Assembly (NCBI GenBank): GCA_030831085.1
Contig: JAURLT010000003.1
Span: 1-64,000 of the forward strand
From: Gammaproteobacteria bacterium
Lineage (GTDB): Bacteria > Pseudomonadota > Gammaproteobacteria > Steroidobacterales > Steroidobacteraceae
Reading direction: 5' to 3'
DNA: 64,000 nt
This document shows positions 17,976-28,035 of the stretch, one piece after another. The notes under the pieces are model-generated. The model did no database searches. It was not told the DNA's origin and worked only from the letters and a program-made list of their open reading frames with translations. Numbering within the stretch: position 1 is the first letter of the stretch; every line of letters begins with the position of its first letter. The translations under genes and the position numbers were made by a program.

Positions 17976-18614
17976 ATGGACCTGATCGACTCCCTCAATT
18001 GGCGTTACGCCACCAAGCGCATGGACCCATCGCGCAGCGTCCCAGAGGACAAGCTGGAGCGTATCCTGGAGGCCATCAGGTTGACTGCCACCTCAAGCGG
18101 CCTGCAGCCTTATGAGGTCGTCGTGGTCCACGAGCCGGAACTCAAGCGCCGCATACGGGACGTAGGATACGACCAGCCGCAGATCACCGAATGCAGCCAC
18201 CTGCTGGTGTTTGCTGCCTGGGATCATTACACGCCGGAGCGGATCAACATGATGTTCGATCTGGTCAACATCGTGCGGGGCTTCCGTAACGAGGGCTGGG
18301 AGAACTACCGTCAGCAGGTACTCTCCACCTACCCCCAGCGCGATCCAGAGTTGAACTTTCAACACGCTGCTCGACAGGCCTACATCGGCCTCGGTACGGC
18401 CCTGATCGCGGCCGCCGGCGAGCAGGTCGATTCCACGCCCATGGAGGGATTCCTGCCGGACCAGGTTGACGAAATTCTTGGCTTGCGAAAGCGAGGAATT
18501 CGTAGCGTATGCCTATTGCCCCTCGGCTATCGCGATGATGCCAATGACTGGCTGGCTAACCTGAAGAAAGTTCGGCGGGAAATGCAGGATTTCGTCCGCT
18601 ATGACGCACAGTGA
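17976..18614 (+). CDS. Nitroreductase-family NAD(P)H oxidoreductase
   Basis: 212-aa FMN-dependent enzyme of the NfsB-like nitroreductase family. It starts MDLIDSLNWRYATKRMD, the usual FMN-binding N-terminus, and contains TATSSGLQPYEVVVV, a second FMN loop. The C-terminal part AAGEQVDSTPMEGF and LLPLGYRDD is also typical. ATG 17976 has GGAG eight bases upstream; an earlier in-frame ATG at 17916 would add 20 residues without similarity to the family. Physiological substrate unknown (nitro compounds or quinones). Confidence 0.9.
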   Translation: MDLIDSLNWRYATKRMDPSRSVPEDKLERILEAIRLTATSSGLQPYEVVVVHEPELKRRIRDVGYDQPQITECSHLLVFAAWDHYTPERINMMFDLVNIVRGFRNEGWENYRQQVLSTYPQRDPELNFQHAARQAYIGLGTALIAAAGEQVDSTPMEGFLPDQVDEILGLRKRGIRSVCLLPLGYRDDANDWLANLKKVRREMQDFVRYDAQ

Positions 18615-18615
18615 C

Positions 18616-19677
18616 TCAGGGCGAAATGTCGTCCCTGCCTAGCGCCTGACCATAACGCTGACCGAACATCAGGTCGAAGCCGATTCCAGCGAGGGCGCAT
18701 CCACTGCAGCGCCGCGCAGGACGCTCATCGTCAGCCCAGAAAGCGCCACCATAGGCCTCGACGAAGAGCCATTCGCGGAGGAAGGAGCGCCGGTAGGTCA
18801 TCTTCAGTTCACGCAGGTCGGGCTCGATGCCATCAGTCTCGCCACGGATCGCAGCCTCGAGACGGACCGCACTTCGGACTGATAGCCCATGATGGTAGGC
18901 GAGCCGGGAACGCCACCGGATACCCTCGGTCACCTCGGAGCGGGTCAGGGCGTTCGTCCAGCGCAACAATTCACGGTCGTTCCATGACCAGTCAGCATCA
19001 GCCCCCACTGTCATGCCAACCCCATCCTCCCGTTCCCAGAAAGGGGTTGCCCGCAGGGTCACCAAAATATCCTTCCTTGCCAACAGTCGGTAGCGATAAC
19101 GCGCCCGCAGGTAAGGGTTGAGGGGCGACTGCAGCCCTATGCCGGCCCCAATATTGAAACTCGACCGCCGCCCCTCGTCCGCGACGTAGTTGATGCCGGC
19201 ATACCACTCTTGTTCACCATCATCGGAAAAACTCCCCGGCAGGTAGTCATATTCCTCAAAGGTGTCATCGATATAGGTTTCCTCACTCTCCCTGCCGACA
19301 ACGGCGTTGAAACGCTCGCCGAGAACCGGCAGATGGAGGTTGAATCGCGCGTTGCCGTCAAGTCGAAACTCCTCCAGTTCGTCCCAGGCCAGTCCCAGAC
19401 CGATACGACCGTAGGTCTCGCGGTAGTCGTCGGCATAGCTACGGGTATCGCCAAACAGGCTGTCGAAAAATCGAGCGGTCCCGCAAACGCTGGCGAAGAC
19501 GTCCTGTTGCAGGCGATCGATGCCCCTCGCCTCCCCCGACTGGCTGCCGCAGGGATCCGTAGCGCTGTCCTCGGCCTTGGCTCCGGTAGCAACCAGGAGC
19601 AGCGTGGATAGCCACAGGCCGGCAGCAAAGTACTTCAGAGGAGTTCTCCACGAGCCTCGTGGAAATGCCTTCGGCAC
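18616..19677 (-). CDS. Outer-membrane beta-barrel protein of unknown function
   Basis: 353 aa with a signal peptide ending near ATGAKA. Alternating aromatic and charged strands in the mature part (for example [22 protein letters not shown] and [22 protein letters not shown]) suggest an outer-membrane barrel. I do not recognise a family. The gene begins at GTG 19677, 43 nt inside tdk, and downstream of nupC-tdk, so it may be read as the third gene of a nucleoside-salvage operon. A CTG start at 19638 with GGAG upstream would give a shorter signal peptide. A channel for nucleosides, functionally like Tsx, is a guess from context. Confidence 0.65.
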   Translation of the reverse strand: MPKAFPRGSWRTPLKYFAAGLWLSTLLLVATGAKAEDSATDPCGSQSGEARGIDRLQQDVFASVCGTARFFDSLFGDTRSYADDYRETYGRIGLGLAWDELEEFRLDGNARFNLHLPVLGERFNAVVGRESEETYIDDTFEEYDYLPGSFSDDGEQEWYAGINYVADEGRRSSFNIGAGIGLQSPLNPYLRARYRYRLLARKDILVTLRATPFWEREDGVGMTVGADADWSWNDRELLRWTNALTRSEVTEGIRWRSRLAYHHGLSVRSAVRLEAAIRGETDGIEPDLRELKMTYRRSFLREWLFVEAYGGAFWADDERPARRCSGCALAGIGFDLMFGQRYGQALGRDDISP

Positions 19678-20216
19678 AGTGGGAGGTAGCGCTCGTTGCC
19701 ACCGATCTCGACCTGCTCACCGTCTACCTCGACGCTGCCATCGGGCCGCGTGCGCACCACCATGGTCGCCTTGCGGCCGCAGTGACAGATGGTCTTGAGC
19801 TCCACCAGGTTGTCGGCGATGGCCAGTAGCCGGGCGCTGCCCGGAAAGAGCTGGCCCTGGAAATCCGTGCGCAGCCCGTAACAGAGAACGGGCACGCCAA
19901 GCTGGTCGACCACCCCGGCCAGTTGCCGGACCTGTGCAGGCTCCAGGAACTGGGCTTCGTCGACCAATACGCAGCCCACGGAATCGTGGGCATGCTCCTG
20001 AGCCACCTCAGCAAACAGGTCGGCACCGGACGCGAAATGCCTGGCCTCCGCAGCGAGCCCGATCCTCGAGTGGACCTTGCCTTGACCACGGTCATCTACA
20101 GCAGCCGTATAAACAAGGGTGCGCATGCCGCGCTCCTGATAATTGTGACTCGATTGCAGCAACGAGGTCGACTTCCCTGCATTCATGGTCGAATAATAAA
20201 AGTAGAGCTTTGCCAT
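19635..20216 (-). CDS. tdk: Thymidine kinase (type II)
   Basis: 193-aa enzyme phosphorylating thymidine to dTMP. Walker A is STMNAGKS near residues 9-16, Walker B/lid shows VLVDEAQFL, and the zinc site is formed by CHCGRK and the later LPLCRRHFH. The ATG at 20216 overlaps the stop of nupC by one base, so uptake and phosphorylation of nucleosides are coupled. Confidence 0.95.
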   Translation of the reverse strand: MAKLYFYYSTMNAGKSTSLLQSSHNYQERGMRTLVYTAAVDDRGQGKVHSRIGLAAEARHFASGADLFAEVAQEHAHDSVGCVLVDEAQFLEPAQVRQLAGVVDQLGVPVLCYGLRTDFQGQLFPGSARLLAIADNLVELKTICHCGRKATMVVRTRPDGSVEVDGEQVEIGGNERYLPLCRRHFHEARGELL

Positions 20217-21469
20217 CAGCCCGCCACGATCGCAACCACAGACCCCGCCATGCAGGTGCCTAAGGTCGCTGCCAGCAGCGCCTTTGGCGCCAGTTCGCCA
20301 AGTTCAAGCTTGCGTTCCGGACAGATGGCTCCGATGCCGGCGATGAGTATCCCCATGCTGCTGATGTTGGCGAATCCGCACAAACCGTAGGTTGCGATGA
20401 GCTGCGAGCGCGGGGATAGCGCCCCTTCCGGCAACCCAGACAGCTCGATGAAGGCGATGAACTCGTTCAGGATGGTCTTGATGCCGAGCAGGGACCCTAC
20501 CAGGGGGGCTTCCGACCACGGCACTCCCATGCACCATGCGATAGGCGCAAAGACCCAACCAGCGATCCTCTCCAGGGACAGGGCGGCCCCGCCGACCTCC
20601 CCCAGCAGGCCAATGAAGGAGTTGCAGATTGCCACCAAGGTGATCAGCACCAGCAGCATGGCCAGGATGCCCAGATACACGTTGAGGCCGTCGGTCGTGC
20701 CCTGGGTCAGGGCATCCATGCTGCCGCCGTAAATCCGCGGTGGACGTGCGTCGGATTCGGCTGCCGGCAGTTCAGGAAGGAGCAGGTGGGAAAAAAGGAT
20801 GGCAGCAGGCACGGACATCAGCGACTTGGTCAGCAGATGACCCAACGCACCTTCCATGATTCCGCCGAGCATCGAGGCATAGATCACCATTACTGATCCG
20901 GCGATGGTAGCCATACCAGCGGTCATCAGCAGCAGAAGTTCGTAACGGGTCATGCTCGCTATATAGGGCTTGACCAGCAGCGGTGCCTCGACCTGACCTA
21001 CGAAAACATTAGCCGCTGCCGCGAGGCCGGCAGGCCCGCGGGTGCCCAGGGTTTTTTCAAAGACCCGGGAGATGGCCCGGACGATCAGAGGCAGGATCCC
21101 CCAGTACCACAGCAACGCCGAGATTGCGGACATTACGATCACCAACGGCAGCAACTGGAAGGCAAAGGTGATCACCGCATTCGGGTTGGACACCTCGAAG
21201 GGCGTCGGTCCGCCGCCAAGGTAACCGAAGATGAAGGTGGTGCCCTGCTGGGTTGCCCGGGACAAGGCATTGACCGCCTGGGTTAGGTAGGCAAATCCCG
21301 CACTGATCACTGGCACTTTGAGGAGCAGGAAGCAGATTGCGAGCTGCAGCAGCACGGCGATCCCCACCAGGCGCCATTGAATGCGCCGGGGCGCGGCACT
21401 GAAGGGCAGCGCCAACAGCACGAACACGACAAGCCCTAGGCTCGCCTGCATGATCAGCATCCGGTCCAT
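20216..21469 (-). CDS. nupC: Concentrative nucleoside transporter NupC
   Basis: 417-aa inner-membrane nucleoside:cation symporter of the CNT family. About ten hydrophobic segments are present. Conserved sequences include [25 protein letters not shown] (nucleoside site), [11 protein letters not shown] and [24 protein letters not shown] lies directly before ATG 21469. It is the first gene of a set with tdk and the barrel protein, giving a complete import-and-trap route for thymidine and related nucleosides. Confidence 0.95.
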   Translation of the reverse strand: MDRMLIMQASLGLVVFVLLALPFSAAPRRIQWRLVGIAVLLQLAICFLLLKVPVISAGFAYLTQAVNALSRATQQGTTFIFGYLGGGPTPFEVSNPNAVITFAFQLLPLVIVMSAISALLWYWGILPLIVRAISRVFEKTLGTRGPAGLAAAANVFVGQVEAPLLVKPYIASMTRYELLLLMTAGMATIAGSVMVIYASMLGGIMEGALGHLLTKSLMSVPAAILFSHLLLPELPAAESDARPPRIYGGSMDALTQGTTDGLNVYLGILAMLLVLITLVAICNSFIGLLGEVGGAALSLERIAGWVFAPIAWCMGVPWSEAPLVGSLLGIKTILNEFIAFIELSGLPEGALSPRSQLIATYGLCGFANISSMGILIAGIGAICPERKLELGELAPKALLAATLGTCMAGSVVAIVAG

Positions 21470-21493
21470 CTCTTCTCCCTTCTCCCAAGGCGC

Positions 21494-22429
21494 CTACAGC
21501 AGGCGTATCTCCCGCAAGCGTTCTTGCAGGTACTCATTGGCAGTGATCGACTTCTGATAGCGATCCGGTCTCGACTCGCTAACGCAACCCGGCAGGCTGC
21601 GAATCTCGAAATCCGGGTTGAAATGCAGAAAAAACGGCATGGAGAAACGCGCGTGTGAAGCACGCTCCGGCGTTGGATTGACCACACGGTGCGTCGTCGA
21701 TGGGAGCACGTGGTTGGTCAGCCGCTGCAGCATGTCGCCGATATTGCAGACCAGTGCCCCGGGCGGCGGGTTGATATCCAGCCATTGCCCGTCGCGGTCC
21801 AGCACCTGCAGGCCAGCCTCCTCCGCTCCAAGCAGCAAGGTGATGGCATTGATGTCTTCGTGAGCACCGGCCCTGACGCCGACTGCCCCGGCGGCCACGG
21901 GGGGATAATGGATCACCCGCAGGATGCTGTTGCCACGAACGGTGGCAGTGTCAAACCATCTGGCCGGCAATCCGAGGTGCAGGGCGATCGCCGAGAGCAG
22001 CTCCCGACCCAGGTGATCAAACGACTCCCATAAACCCAGCAGGTCCTCCCTGAAGCCGGGCAGCCCGTCCGGCCAGAGGTTATCGGGCATCCATGCCCGA
22101 TAACGATCGCCAGCCGGCAACTCGCGACCAACGTGCCAGAATTCCTTCAGGTCATGCAACTCGGCGCCCTTGGCCGCCTCGACACCAAACGGGGTGTAGC
22201 CTCTGGCTCCGCCACCTCCGGGTACGCGGTAGCGCAATTTGTCGGACTCCGGCCTGGAAAAAAAAGCCTTGAAGCCGTCAAGGCAGGAGCGGATCAGTGC
22301 ATCGGGCAAGGAGTGATGGTCAACAACCGCAAAACCATAGCGCTGAAAACTTGCCCCCAGGCGTGACGCGAACCCACCGGGGTCTGACTGCCACAGACGG
22401 TAATCGACCGCTTCGATGACTTGGCTCAT
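21494..22429 (-). CDS. 2-oxoglutarate/Fe(II)-dependent dioxygenase (isopenicillin N synthase family)
   Basis: 311-aa soluble oxygenase. The metal triad is His190-x-Asp192 in AHEDINAIT and His247 in STTHRVV; RFS (261-263) is the cosubstrate-binding RxS. The N-terminal DIOX_N region includes YGFAVVDHH. Substrate cannot be inferred: bacterial relatives act on amino acids, flavonoid-like compounds or purines. It ends 24 bp before nupC on the same strand, so co-transcription with the nucleoside genes is possible. Confidence 0.9.
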   Translation of the reverse strand: MSQVIEAVDYRLWQSDPGGFASRLGASFQRYGFAVVDHHSLPDALIRSCLDGFKAFFSRPESDKLRYRVPGGGGARGYTPFGVEAAKGAELHDLKEFWHVGRELPAGDRYRAWMPDNLWPDGLPGFREDLLGLWESFDHLGRELLSAIALHLGLPARWFDTATVRGNSILRVIHYPPVAAGAVGVRAGAHEDINAITLLLGAEEAGLQVLDRDGQWLDINPPPGALVCNIGDMLQRLTNHVLPSTTHRVVNPTPERASHARFSMPFFLHFNPDFEIRSLPGCVSESRPDRYQKSITANEYLQERLREIRLL

Positions 22430-22482
22430 GGGCGTCTATTATCCTCCATCCAAGGGCCGAATTGGCTCGTACTGGAGGGGCT

Positions 22483-23397
22483 GTGGACCAGCACGACTGG
22501 TGCCTGGTGGTTAATCCCAAGGCGGCGAACGGGGCCAGCGGCCGGCGCTGGTCAGCCCTGGAGCCACGCCTGCGGGCGGCGGGCTGTCGCTTCGAGGCCT
22601 CGGTCACCCCTACGCCCCGTGACGTCGAGGAGGTCGTGGCCGGGGCGCTGACCAGGGGATGTCGGCGTTTCCTCGCGGCAGGGGGTGACGGGACCCTGAA
22701 TCAACTGGCCCAGGCTTTGCTCACCCAAACACCGGATCGTTTGGCCGGCCTCGCGATCGGGGCACTGCCGCTGGGGTCGGGCAATGACTGGGCCGCCTGG
22801 CATGGCATGGCCATCGAGAGCGCGCCCCGTGACCTGGCCCGATCGACCCTCACGCCAATTGATGTCGGCCGAGTGGAATTCCAGGGCGGCATGCCGCCGA
22901 GGTATTTCCTGAACGTGGCCGGTGCCGGCCTGGACGGCTGGCTCCTGGCGAGGATGGAAGGGAAGCCTCACGGTCACTGGCGCTATCTCGGGGAAGCGGT
23001 ACGCGGCCTGTTCCGCTTTGCCCCGGCCCGGTTCAGGCTCAAGACGCCGGATGAAAGTATCGAGGAGAGCGGACTGACCACGGTGGTTGCGCTGGGCCCG
23101 CGCTGCGGTGGCGGAATGCGATTGGCTCCGGGCCAACGACAGCAAGGGGATCCGATGGAATGCCTGTTGGTACGTCCCATCAAGCTGCCCGTCAACCTTG
23201 GGGTGCTTGGCTACCTGCACAACGGGTGTCTGGCCCGCAGTCAGTACGCACGGACCCTGCGGTGTCACTCGCTCTCGATTGAGACTGATCGCCCCGTCCC
23301 GGTCCAGGTCGACGGCGAACCAGTCGGCCACACGCCATGCCGGATCACGCTGCTACCAGGGGCCCTACAGGGACTTATGCCTGCGGAAAAAGACTAG
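22483..23397 (+). CDS. Diacylglycerol kinase-family lipid kinase (YegS-like)
   Basis: 304-aa lipid kinase of the DAGK_cat type. LVVNPKAANGASGR opens the nucleotide-binding domain, AAGGDGTLNQLA is the GGDGTLN phosphate loop, and ALPLGSGNDWA is the conserved downstream loop. The C-terminal domain ends with VQVDGEPV. GTG 22483 is chosen because GGAGGGG lies four bases upstream; a TTG at 22462 is the only in-frame alternative. It is divergent from the dioxygenase gene and its stop overlaps korB by four bases at the 3' end. Lipid substrate not known. Confidence 0.88.
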   Translation: MDQHDWCLVVNPKAANGASGRRWSALEPRLRAAGCRFEASVTPTPRDVEEVVAGALTRGCRRFLAAGGDGTLNQLAQALLTQTPDRLAGLAIGALPLGSGNDWAAWHGMAIESAPRDLARSTLTPIDVGRVEFQGGMPPRYFLNVAGAGLDGWLLARMEGKPHGHWRYLGEAVRGLFRFAPARFRLKTPDESIEESGLTTVVALGPRCGGGMRLAPGQRQQGDPMECLLVRPIKLPVNLGVLGYLHNGCLARSQYARTLRCHSLSIETDRPVPVQVDGEPVGHTPCRITLLPGALQGLMPAEKD

Positions 23398-24446
23398 CGA
23401 TAGCGCTTGATAATCGAGCCGAGCCTGTCGCTGCCCGGGCACAACATTTCGTAGGGCAGCGAATTGAGCGGCTGTTCCGGCGTCTGGTGCCGCTCGTGAA
23501 AGTTGCGTCGACCTTCCCCGAGGTAAATCAGGCCGGTGACGTGCTCGCCACGGGCAATGTGTTCCTGCACATAACCCAGGGCGCGGGCACGATCGGTCGG
23601 GTCATAGTCATGATCGAGCTTCTTCAAAACCACCTGGTGGCCGTCGTGCATGTCGACGGTGACCGCCTCGCCCGGGCCGTAATCCACCTTGATCTCTCCT
23701 CGCGTCTCGATGTAATCGGCTGCCACCGGCGTATGCAGGTGCTCACGGACGTAAGCGTAGCTCTTGGTGGATCCCTCATGGTCATTGAAAGTCACGCAGG
23801 GAGACAGGATGTCAATCAGCGCAAAGCCCCGATGCATCAACCCGGCCTTGAGCAGTGGCACCAGCTGCTCCTTGTCGCCGGAAAAGCTCCTGGCTACGAA
23901 GGTCGCGCCAATCGAAAGCGCCAGCAGGACCGGATCGATGGGCTCATGGTCGTTTTTCTCGCCTTTTTTGGACTGACTGCCCAACTCTGCCGAGGCCGAG
24001 AATTGCCCCTTCGTAAGGCCATAGACGCCGTTGTTCTCCAGCAGGTAGAGCATGTCGACGTTGCGGCGGATGGCGTGCCCCAATTGCCCAAGTCCGATCG
24101 ACAGTGAATCGCCATCGCCGGACACTCCGATGTAATGCAGGGTACGGTTAGCGGCGCTGGCTCCCGCAGCAATGGCCGGCATGCGACCATGCACCGAGTT
24201 AAAGCCGTGGGCTCCAGAAACGAAATAAGCGGTGGTCTTGGAAGAACACCCGATGCCGGAGAGCTTTGCCACGCTTTGCGGGGGCAGCGAGAGCTCGAAG
24301 CAGGCCTGGACTATGGCAGCCGTAATGGAGTCATGCCCGCATCCCGCGCACAGGGTGGACATGCCGCCCTCGTAATCACGGCGGGTCAGTCCCTGCGAGT
24401 TACGTGGCAGGTTCGGCCGGGAGATTTTCGGCTTGGCGATACTCAT
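23394..24446 (-). CDS. korB: 2-oxoacid:ferredoxin oxidoreductase, beta subunit
   Basis: 350-aa thiamine-diphosphate subunit. LCAGCGHDSI near the start and SGIGCSSKT provide cysteines for a [4Fe-4S] cluster; SGDGDSLSIG through ENNGVYGLTKG is the TPP/Mg site. It partners with the alpha subunit upstream, forming an enzyme that oxidises a 2-oxoacid (most likely 2-oxoglutarate) to an acyl-CoA with ferredoxin as acceptor, or runs in reverse. GGGAGG precedes ATG 24446, which overlaps the alpha stop as ATGA. Confidence 0.93.
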   Translation of the reverse strand: MSIAKPKISRPNLPRNSQGLTRRDYEGGMSTLCAGCGHDSITAAIVQACFELSLPPQSVAKLSGIGCSSKTTAYFVSGAHGFNSVHGRMPAIAAGASAANRTLHYIGVSGDGDSLSIGLGQLGHAIRRNVDMLYLLENNGVYGLTKGQFSASAELGSQSKKGEKNDHEPIDPVLLALSIGATFVARSFSGDKEQLVPLLKAGLMHRGFALIDILSPCVTFNDHEGSTKSYAYVREHLHTPVAADYIETRGEIKVDYGPGEAVTVDMHDGHQVVLKKLDHDYDPTDRARALGYVQEHIARGEHVTGLIYLGEGRRNFHERHQTPEQPLNSLPYEMLCPGSDRLGSIIKRYR

Positions 24447-26263
24447 GCAGCCTCCCCTTTCGACATGGCCCGGTTGATACCCTCCACGATGAAGCTCGAA
24501 GTCACGGGCAGCCCACTGTAGTGAAGGATCGAGTGCAACTTGCGCTTCTCAACCGCCGTTTCCAGCGTCAGGAGCGATTTCAGCTGGGCATCACGATTCT
24601 GCTCGACCACGAACAGCTGCTCGTGGCTGGCCAGGAACTCCTCGACTTCCTCACCGAAGGGGAAGCCCCGTACGCGCAGGTAATCGAGCTTGATACCCTG
24701 GCGGGTCAGTACTGCCAACGCCTCGAGAACCGCCCCATCGCATGAGCCGAGGCTGACTATGCCAGCACCGGCGCCGCTTCCCTTTATGATGGCCTTTGGA
24801 ACCATTCCAGCCGCCGTCTTGAACTTACGCACCAGGCGGTCAACGACTTCCTGATACTCCACAGAATCTTCCGTGTAGCCGCCGAAGCGATTGTGACCGG
24901 ATCCCCGGGTGAAATAGGCGCCCTTTTCGCCCGTGCCGGGCACGGTCCGCCACGGTATGCCGTCGCCATCCACATCCAGATAGCGGTGGAATTTCTCGAT
25001 CTTCTGGATGGTTTGGGCATCGAGCACCTTGCCGCGATCGGGGCGGTAGGCGTCGTCCCATTGCAAGTCCGGAACCATCCAGTCGTTCATGCCGATATCG
25101 AGGTCAAGCATCACGAAAACCGGCGTCTGCAGGCGTTCAGCCAGGTCGAAGGCCTGCACCGACAGGTAGAACGCTTCCTCTGGGTTGGCAGGGAACAGCA
25201 GGACATGCCGGGTGTCACCGTGAGAGGCATAAGCGCAGGACAGCAGGTCACATTGCTGGGTCCGGGTCGGCATGCCCGTAGACGGCCCGACGCGCTGGAC
25301 GTCGAACAGGACCGTGGGAATCTCCGCGTAGTAGGCCAAACCAATGAACTCATTCATGAGCGAAATACCCGGACCACTGGTTGGCGTGAACGAACGGGCA
25401 CCGTTCCAGGCAGCGCCAATAACGGCTCCAATCGCCGCTAATTCGTCCTCCGCCTGCACGATCAGGAAATTACGCTGACCGGTCTCAGGATCGACCCGGT
25501 GTTTCATACAGAATGACTTGAAGGCATCCATCAGCGAGGTGGACGGAGTGATCGGATACCAGGCACCCACGGTGGCTCCAGCATAGAGGCAGCCGAGCGC
25601 AGCGGCGGTATTGCCATCCATGACGAAGTGCCCTGCAGTGCGCTGCAGCGGCTCAACCCGCATGGGCAGCGGAGTCTGGAAATTTGCCTTGGCATAGTCG
25701 TAACCCAACTGGATCGCCTTCATGTTGGCGTCGACCAACGCCGGCTTGCGGGCATAGGATTCAGTCAACAGCGATCGCATCACCTCGAGATCCAGTTCAA
25801 ACAACGCGGCCATTACCCCCGCGTACATGATGTTCTTCATCAGGATCCGGGCCCGCGCACCCTCGAAATTCTCGGCACAGAGCTCCGACAGGGGCACACC
25901 CATGACGGTCACGTCCTCCCGGCTCAGCAGGACGGGGTGCGCCCAGGAAGAGTCGTGCAGAAGGTAGCCGCCAGGCGAGACCTCCTTGAGGTCGCGCACG
26001 TAGGTCTCGGAGTTCATGGCCACCATCACGTCGACCCGCCCGGAGCGTGCCGACCAGCCCTCGCCCGTCACCCGGATCTCATACCAGGTAGGCAAGCCCT
26101 GGATGTTTGACGGGAAGAAGTTCTTGCCGACCACCGGCACGCCCATCCTGAAGACGGTCTTCATGATCAAGCCGTTGGCACTGGCCGATCCGGTGCCGTT
26201 GACGTTGGCAAACTTCACCACGAAGTCGTTGACGCCAGCCACGGGGCGATTCACTTCGCGCAT
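24443..26263 (-). CDS. korA: 2-oxoacid:acceptor oxidoreductase, fused gamma-alpha subunit
   Basis: 606-aa subunit in which the gamma domain (about 1-190: FANVNGTGSASANGLIMKTVFRMG) is fused to the alpha pyrimidine-binding domains (MDGNTAAALGCLYAGATVGAWYPITPSTS and TSGPGISLMNEF). ATG 26263 is preferred because GGAGGA lies upstream and MREVNRPV begins the family fold; an earlier ATG at 26353 would read far into the previous gene. It overlaps the flavoprotein gene by 13 nt and korB by 4 nt. The long length and the YPITPST motif point to the 2-oxoglutarate or branched-chain type rather than pyruvate. Confidence 0.92.
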   Translation of the reverse strand: MREVNRPVAGVNDFVVKFANVNGTGSASANGLIMKTVFRMGVPVVGKNFFPSNIQGLPTWYEIRVTGEGWSARSGRVDVMVAMNSETYVRDLKEVSPGGYLLHDSSWAHPVLLSREDVTVMGVPLSELCAENFEGARARILMKNIMYAGVMAALFELDLEVMRSLLTESYARKPALVDANMKAIQLGYDYAKANFQTPLPMRVEPLQRTAGHFVMDGNTAAALGCLYAGATVGAWYPITPSTSLMDAFKSFCMKHRVDPETGQRNFLIVQAEDELAAIGAVIGAAWNGARSFTPTSGPGISLMNEFIGLAYYAEIPTVLFDVQRVGPSTGMPTRTQQCDLLSCAYASHGDTRHVLLFPANPEEAFYLSVQAFDLAERLQTPVFVMLDLDIGMNDWMVPDLQWDDAYRPDRGKVLDAQTIQKIEKFHRYLDVDGDGIPWRTVPGTGEKGAYFTRGSGHNRFGGYTEDSVEYQEVVDRLVRKFKTAAGMVPKAIIKGSGAGAGIVSLGSCDGAVLEALAVLTRQGIKLDYLRVRGFPFGEEVEEFLASHEQLFVVEQNRDAQLKSLLTLETAVEKRKLHSILHYSGLPVTSSFIVEGINRAMSKGEAA

Positions 26264-28035
26264 CTTGGGACGTCCTCCGCATGAGGCGTGTCGATCCAGG
26301 ACTTCTGCATGTCCCAGGCGTTGGTGGGACAGCGCTCGGCGCACAGGCCACAATGCACGCAGACGTCCTCGTCCTTCACCATGACCCGCCCGGTCTGCTT
26401 GAGCGGTGCCGACACGTAGAGACCCTGTTCACGGGTTCGCCTCGGAGCGCGCAGGCGCGACTCAATTTCCTCCTCCGTGCCGGTCGGGACGATACTGAGG
26501 CAATCGGTCGGGCAGATATCGAGGCAGGCATCGCACTCGATGCACAGCGGCGCGTAGAACACGGTCTGGATGTCGCAGTTGAGACAGCGCTGGACCTCCG
26601 CAGCGGCCCGCTCAGCGTCAAATCCCAGCTCGACCTCGATGTTCAGCTGCTTGAACCTTTCCTTGAGGCTGACGTGCGGCACCAGCCTGCGCTCAAGCGG
26701 GTTGTAATCGTTACGGTAGGACCATTCCTTGAGTCCCATCTTCCTGCTCTGCATCCGCATTGCTGGGGACGGACGCTGACCGACGTCACCGCCCTGGCAA
26801 TACAGGTCGATGGAGATGGCTGCCTGATGACCCTGCTCCACCGCCCAGATGATGTTCTTGGGACCCAGCGCCGCATCACCGCCAAAAAACACGCCGGGCC
26901 GAGTCGACTGGAACGTGGCGGGGTCGACCTTGGGCACGTCCCACTTGTCGAACTCGATGCCGAGGTCGCGCTCTATCCAGGGGAAGGCATTGTCCTGCCC
27001 GATGGCGAGAATGACGTCGTCACAGGGGATCAGCACTTCCTCCGCTACCCGTTCAGAGACGATCCGACCTCCCTCGATCTGATACTCCATGACCTCGAAG
27101 CGCATGCCCACCAGCTTGCCATCCACCACTTCGAAGGCCTTCGGCGCGTGGTTGATGACAATCTCGACGTTCTCCTCCTCGGCATCCTCGAGTTCCCACT
27201 CGGAAGCCTTGAAGAACTGGCGCGGCTTGCGGGCCATCACCTTAACGTTGCTGGCCCCCAGCCTGAGCGAGCTGCGGCAGCAATCCATGGCCGTGTTGCC
27301 AACGCCAATAATGAGCACGTTCTCGCCGATGGTTTCCGTGTGACCGAAAGCCACCGACTCGAGCCAGGCAATCCCGATGTGGATGCGCGGATGATCACGG
27401 CCCGGCAGTCGGAGGTCCTTACCCTTGGGCGCCCCGGTACCAACGAATACCGCGTCGAAGCCCTCTTTCGCGAGCATTGCCGCGAGGCTCCTCACCGGAG
27501 TACCGAGCCGAAGGTCCACCCCCATCCCGGTCACGTAGCCGATTTCCTCGTCGAGCACTTCGGCAGGCAGGCGGAACGAGGGAATATTGGTCCGCATGAG
27601 ACCGCCCGCCTTGGCGAACTGCTCAAAGATCACCACCTCGTAACCCAGTGGCGCGAGGTCGTTGGCGACCGTCAGCGAGGCCGGCCCGGCGCCTATGCAG
27701 GCGACCCGCTTGCCGTTACGGACCTCGGGGGGTTGCGGCAACCGGTCGGTAATGTCATCGCGCAGGTCAGCGGCCACCCGCTTGAGGCGACAGATCGCCA
27801 CCGGCTTTTCCTCGACTCGTCCACGTCGGCAGGCCGGCTCGCACGGCCGGTCGCAGACCCGGCCCAGAATGCCCGGGAACACGTTGGAAGCACGGTTGAC
27901 CATGTAGGCGTCGGAGTACCGACCCTGGGCGATCAAGCGTATGTATTCGGGTACATCGGTATGAGCCGGGCAGGCCCACTGGCAATCCACGACCCGGTGG
28001 AAATAGTCCGGGTCACGAGTATCAGTCTCGTGCAT
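26251..28035 (-). CDS. GltD-like FAD/NAD(P) oxidoreductase with extra ferredoxin domain
   Basis: 594-aa flavoprotein. N-terminal cysteines (CQWACPAHTD, GRVCDRPCEPACRRG) match the iron-sulfur domain of the glutamate-synthase small subunit. CIGAGPASLTVANDL binds FAD and IIGVGNTAMDCC NAD(P)H. The C-terminus adds a 2[4Fe-4S] ferredoxin domain (CIECDACLDICPTDC and CVHCGLCAERCP). ATG 28035 is used because the aligned fold starts there; the upstream extension to 28149 has a different character. Overlap with korA suggests it passes electrons between NAD(P)H and the ferredoxin side of the oxidoreductase, replacing a free ferredoxin:NAD(P) reductase. Confidence 0.9.
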   Translation of the reverse strand: MHETDTRDPDYFHRVVDCQWACPAHTDVPEYIRLIAQGRYSDAYMVNRASNVFPGILGRVCDRPCEPACRRGRVEEKPVAICRLKRVAADLRDDITDRLPQPPEVRNGKRVACIGAGPASLTVANDLAPLGYEVVIFEQFAKAGGLMRTNIPSFRLPAEVLDEEIGYVTGMGVDLRLGTPVRSLAAMLAKEGFDAVFVGTGAPKGKDLRLPGRDHPRIHIGIAWLESVAFGHTETIGENVLIIGVGNTAMDCCRSSLRLGASNVKVMARKPRQFFKASEWELEDAEEENVEIVINHAPKAFEVVDGKLVGMRFEVMEYQIEGGRIVSERVAEEVLIPCDDVILAIGQDNAFPWIERDLGIEFDKWDVPKVDPATFQSTRPGVFFGGDAALGPKNIIWAVEQGHQAAISIDLYCQGGDVGQRPSPAMRMQSRKMGLKEWSYRNDYNPLERRLVPHVSLKERFKQLNIEVELGFDAERAAAEVQRCLNCDIQTVFYAPLCIECDACLDICPTDCLSIVPTGTEEEIESRLRAPRRTREQGLYVSAPLKQTGRVMVKDEDVCVHCGLCAERCPTNAWDMQKSWIDTPHAEDVPRCAK

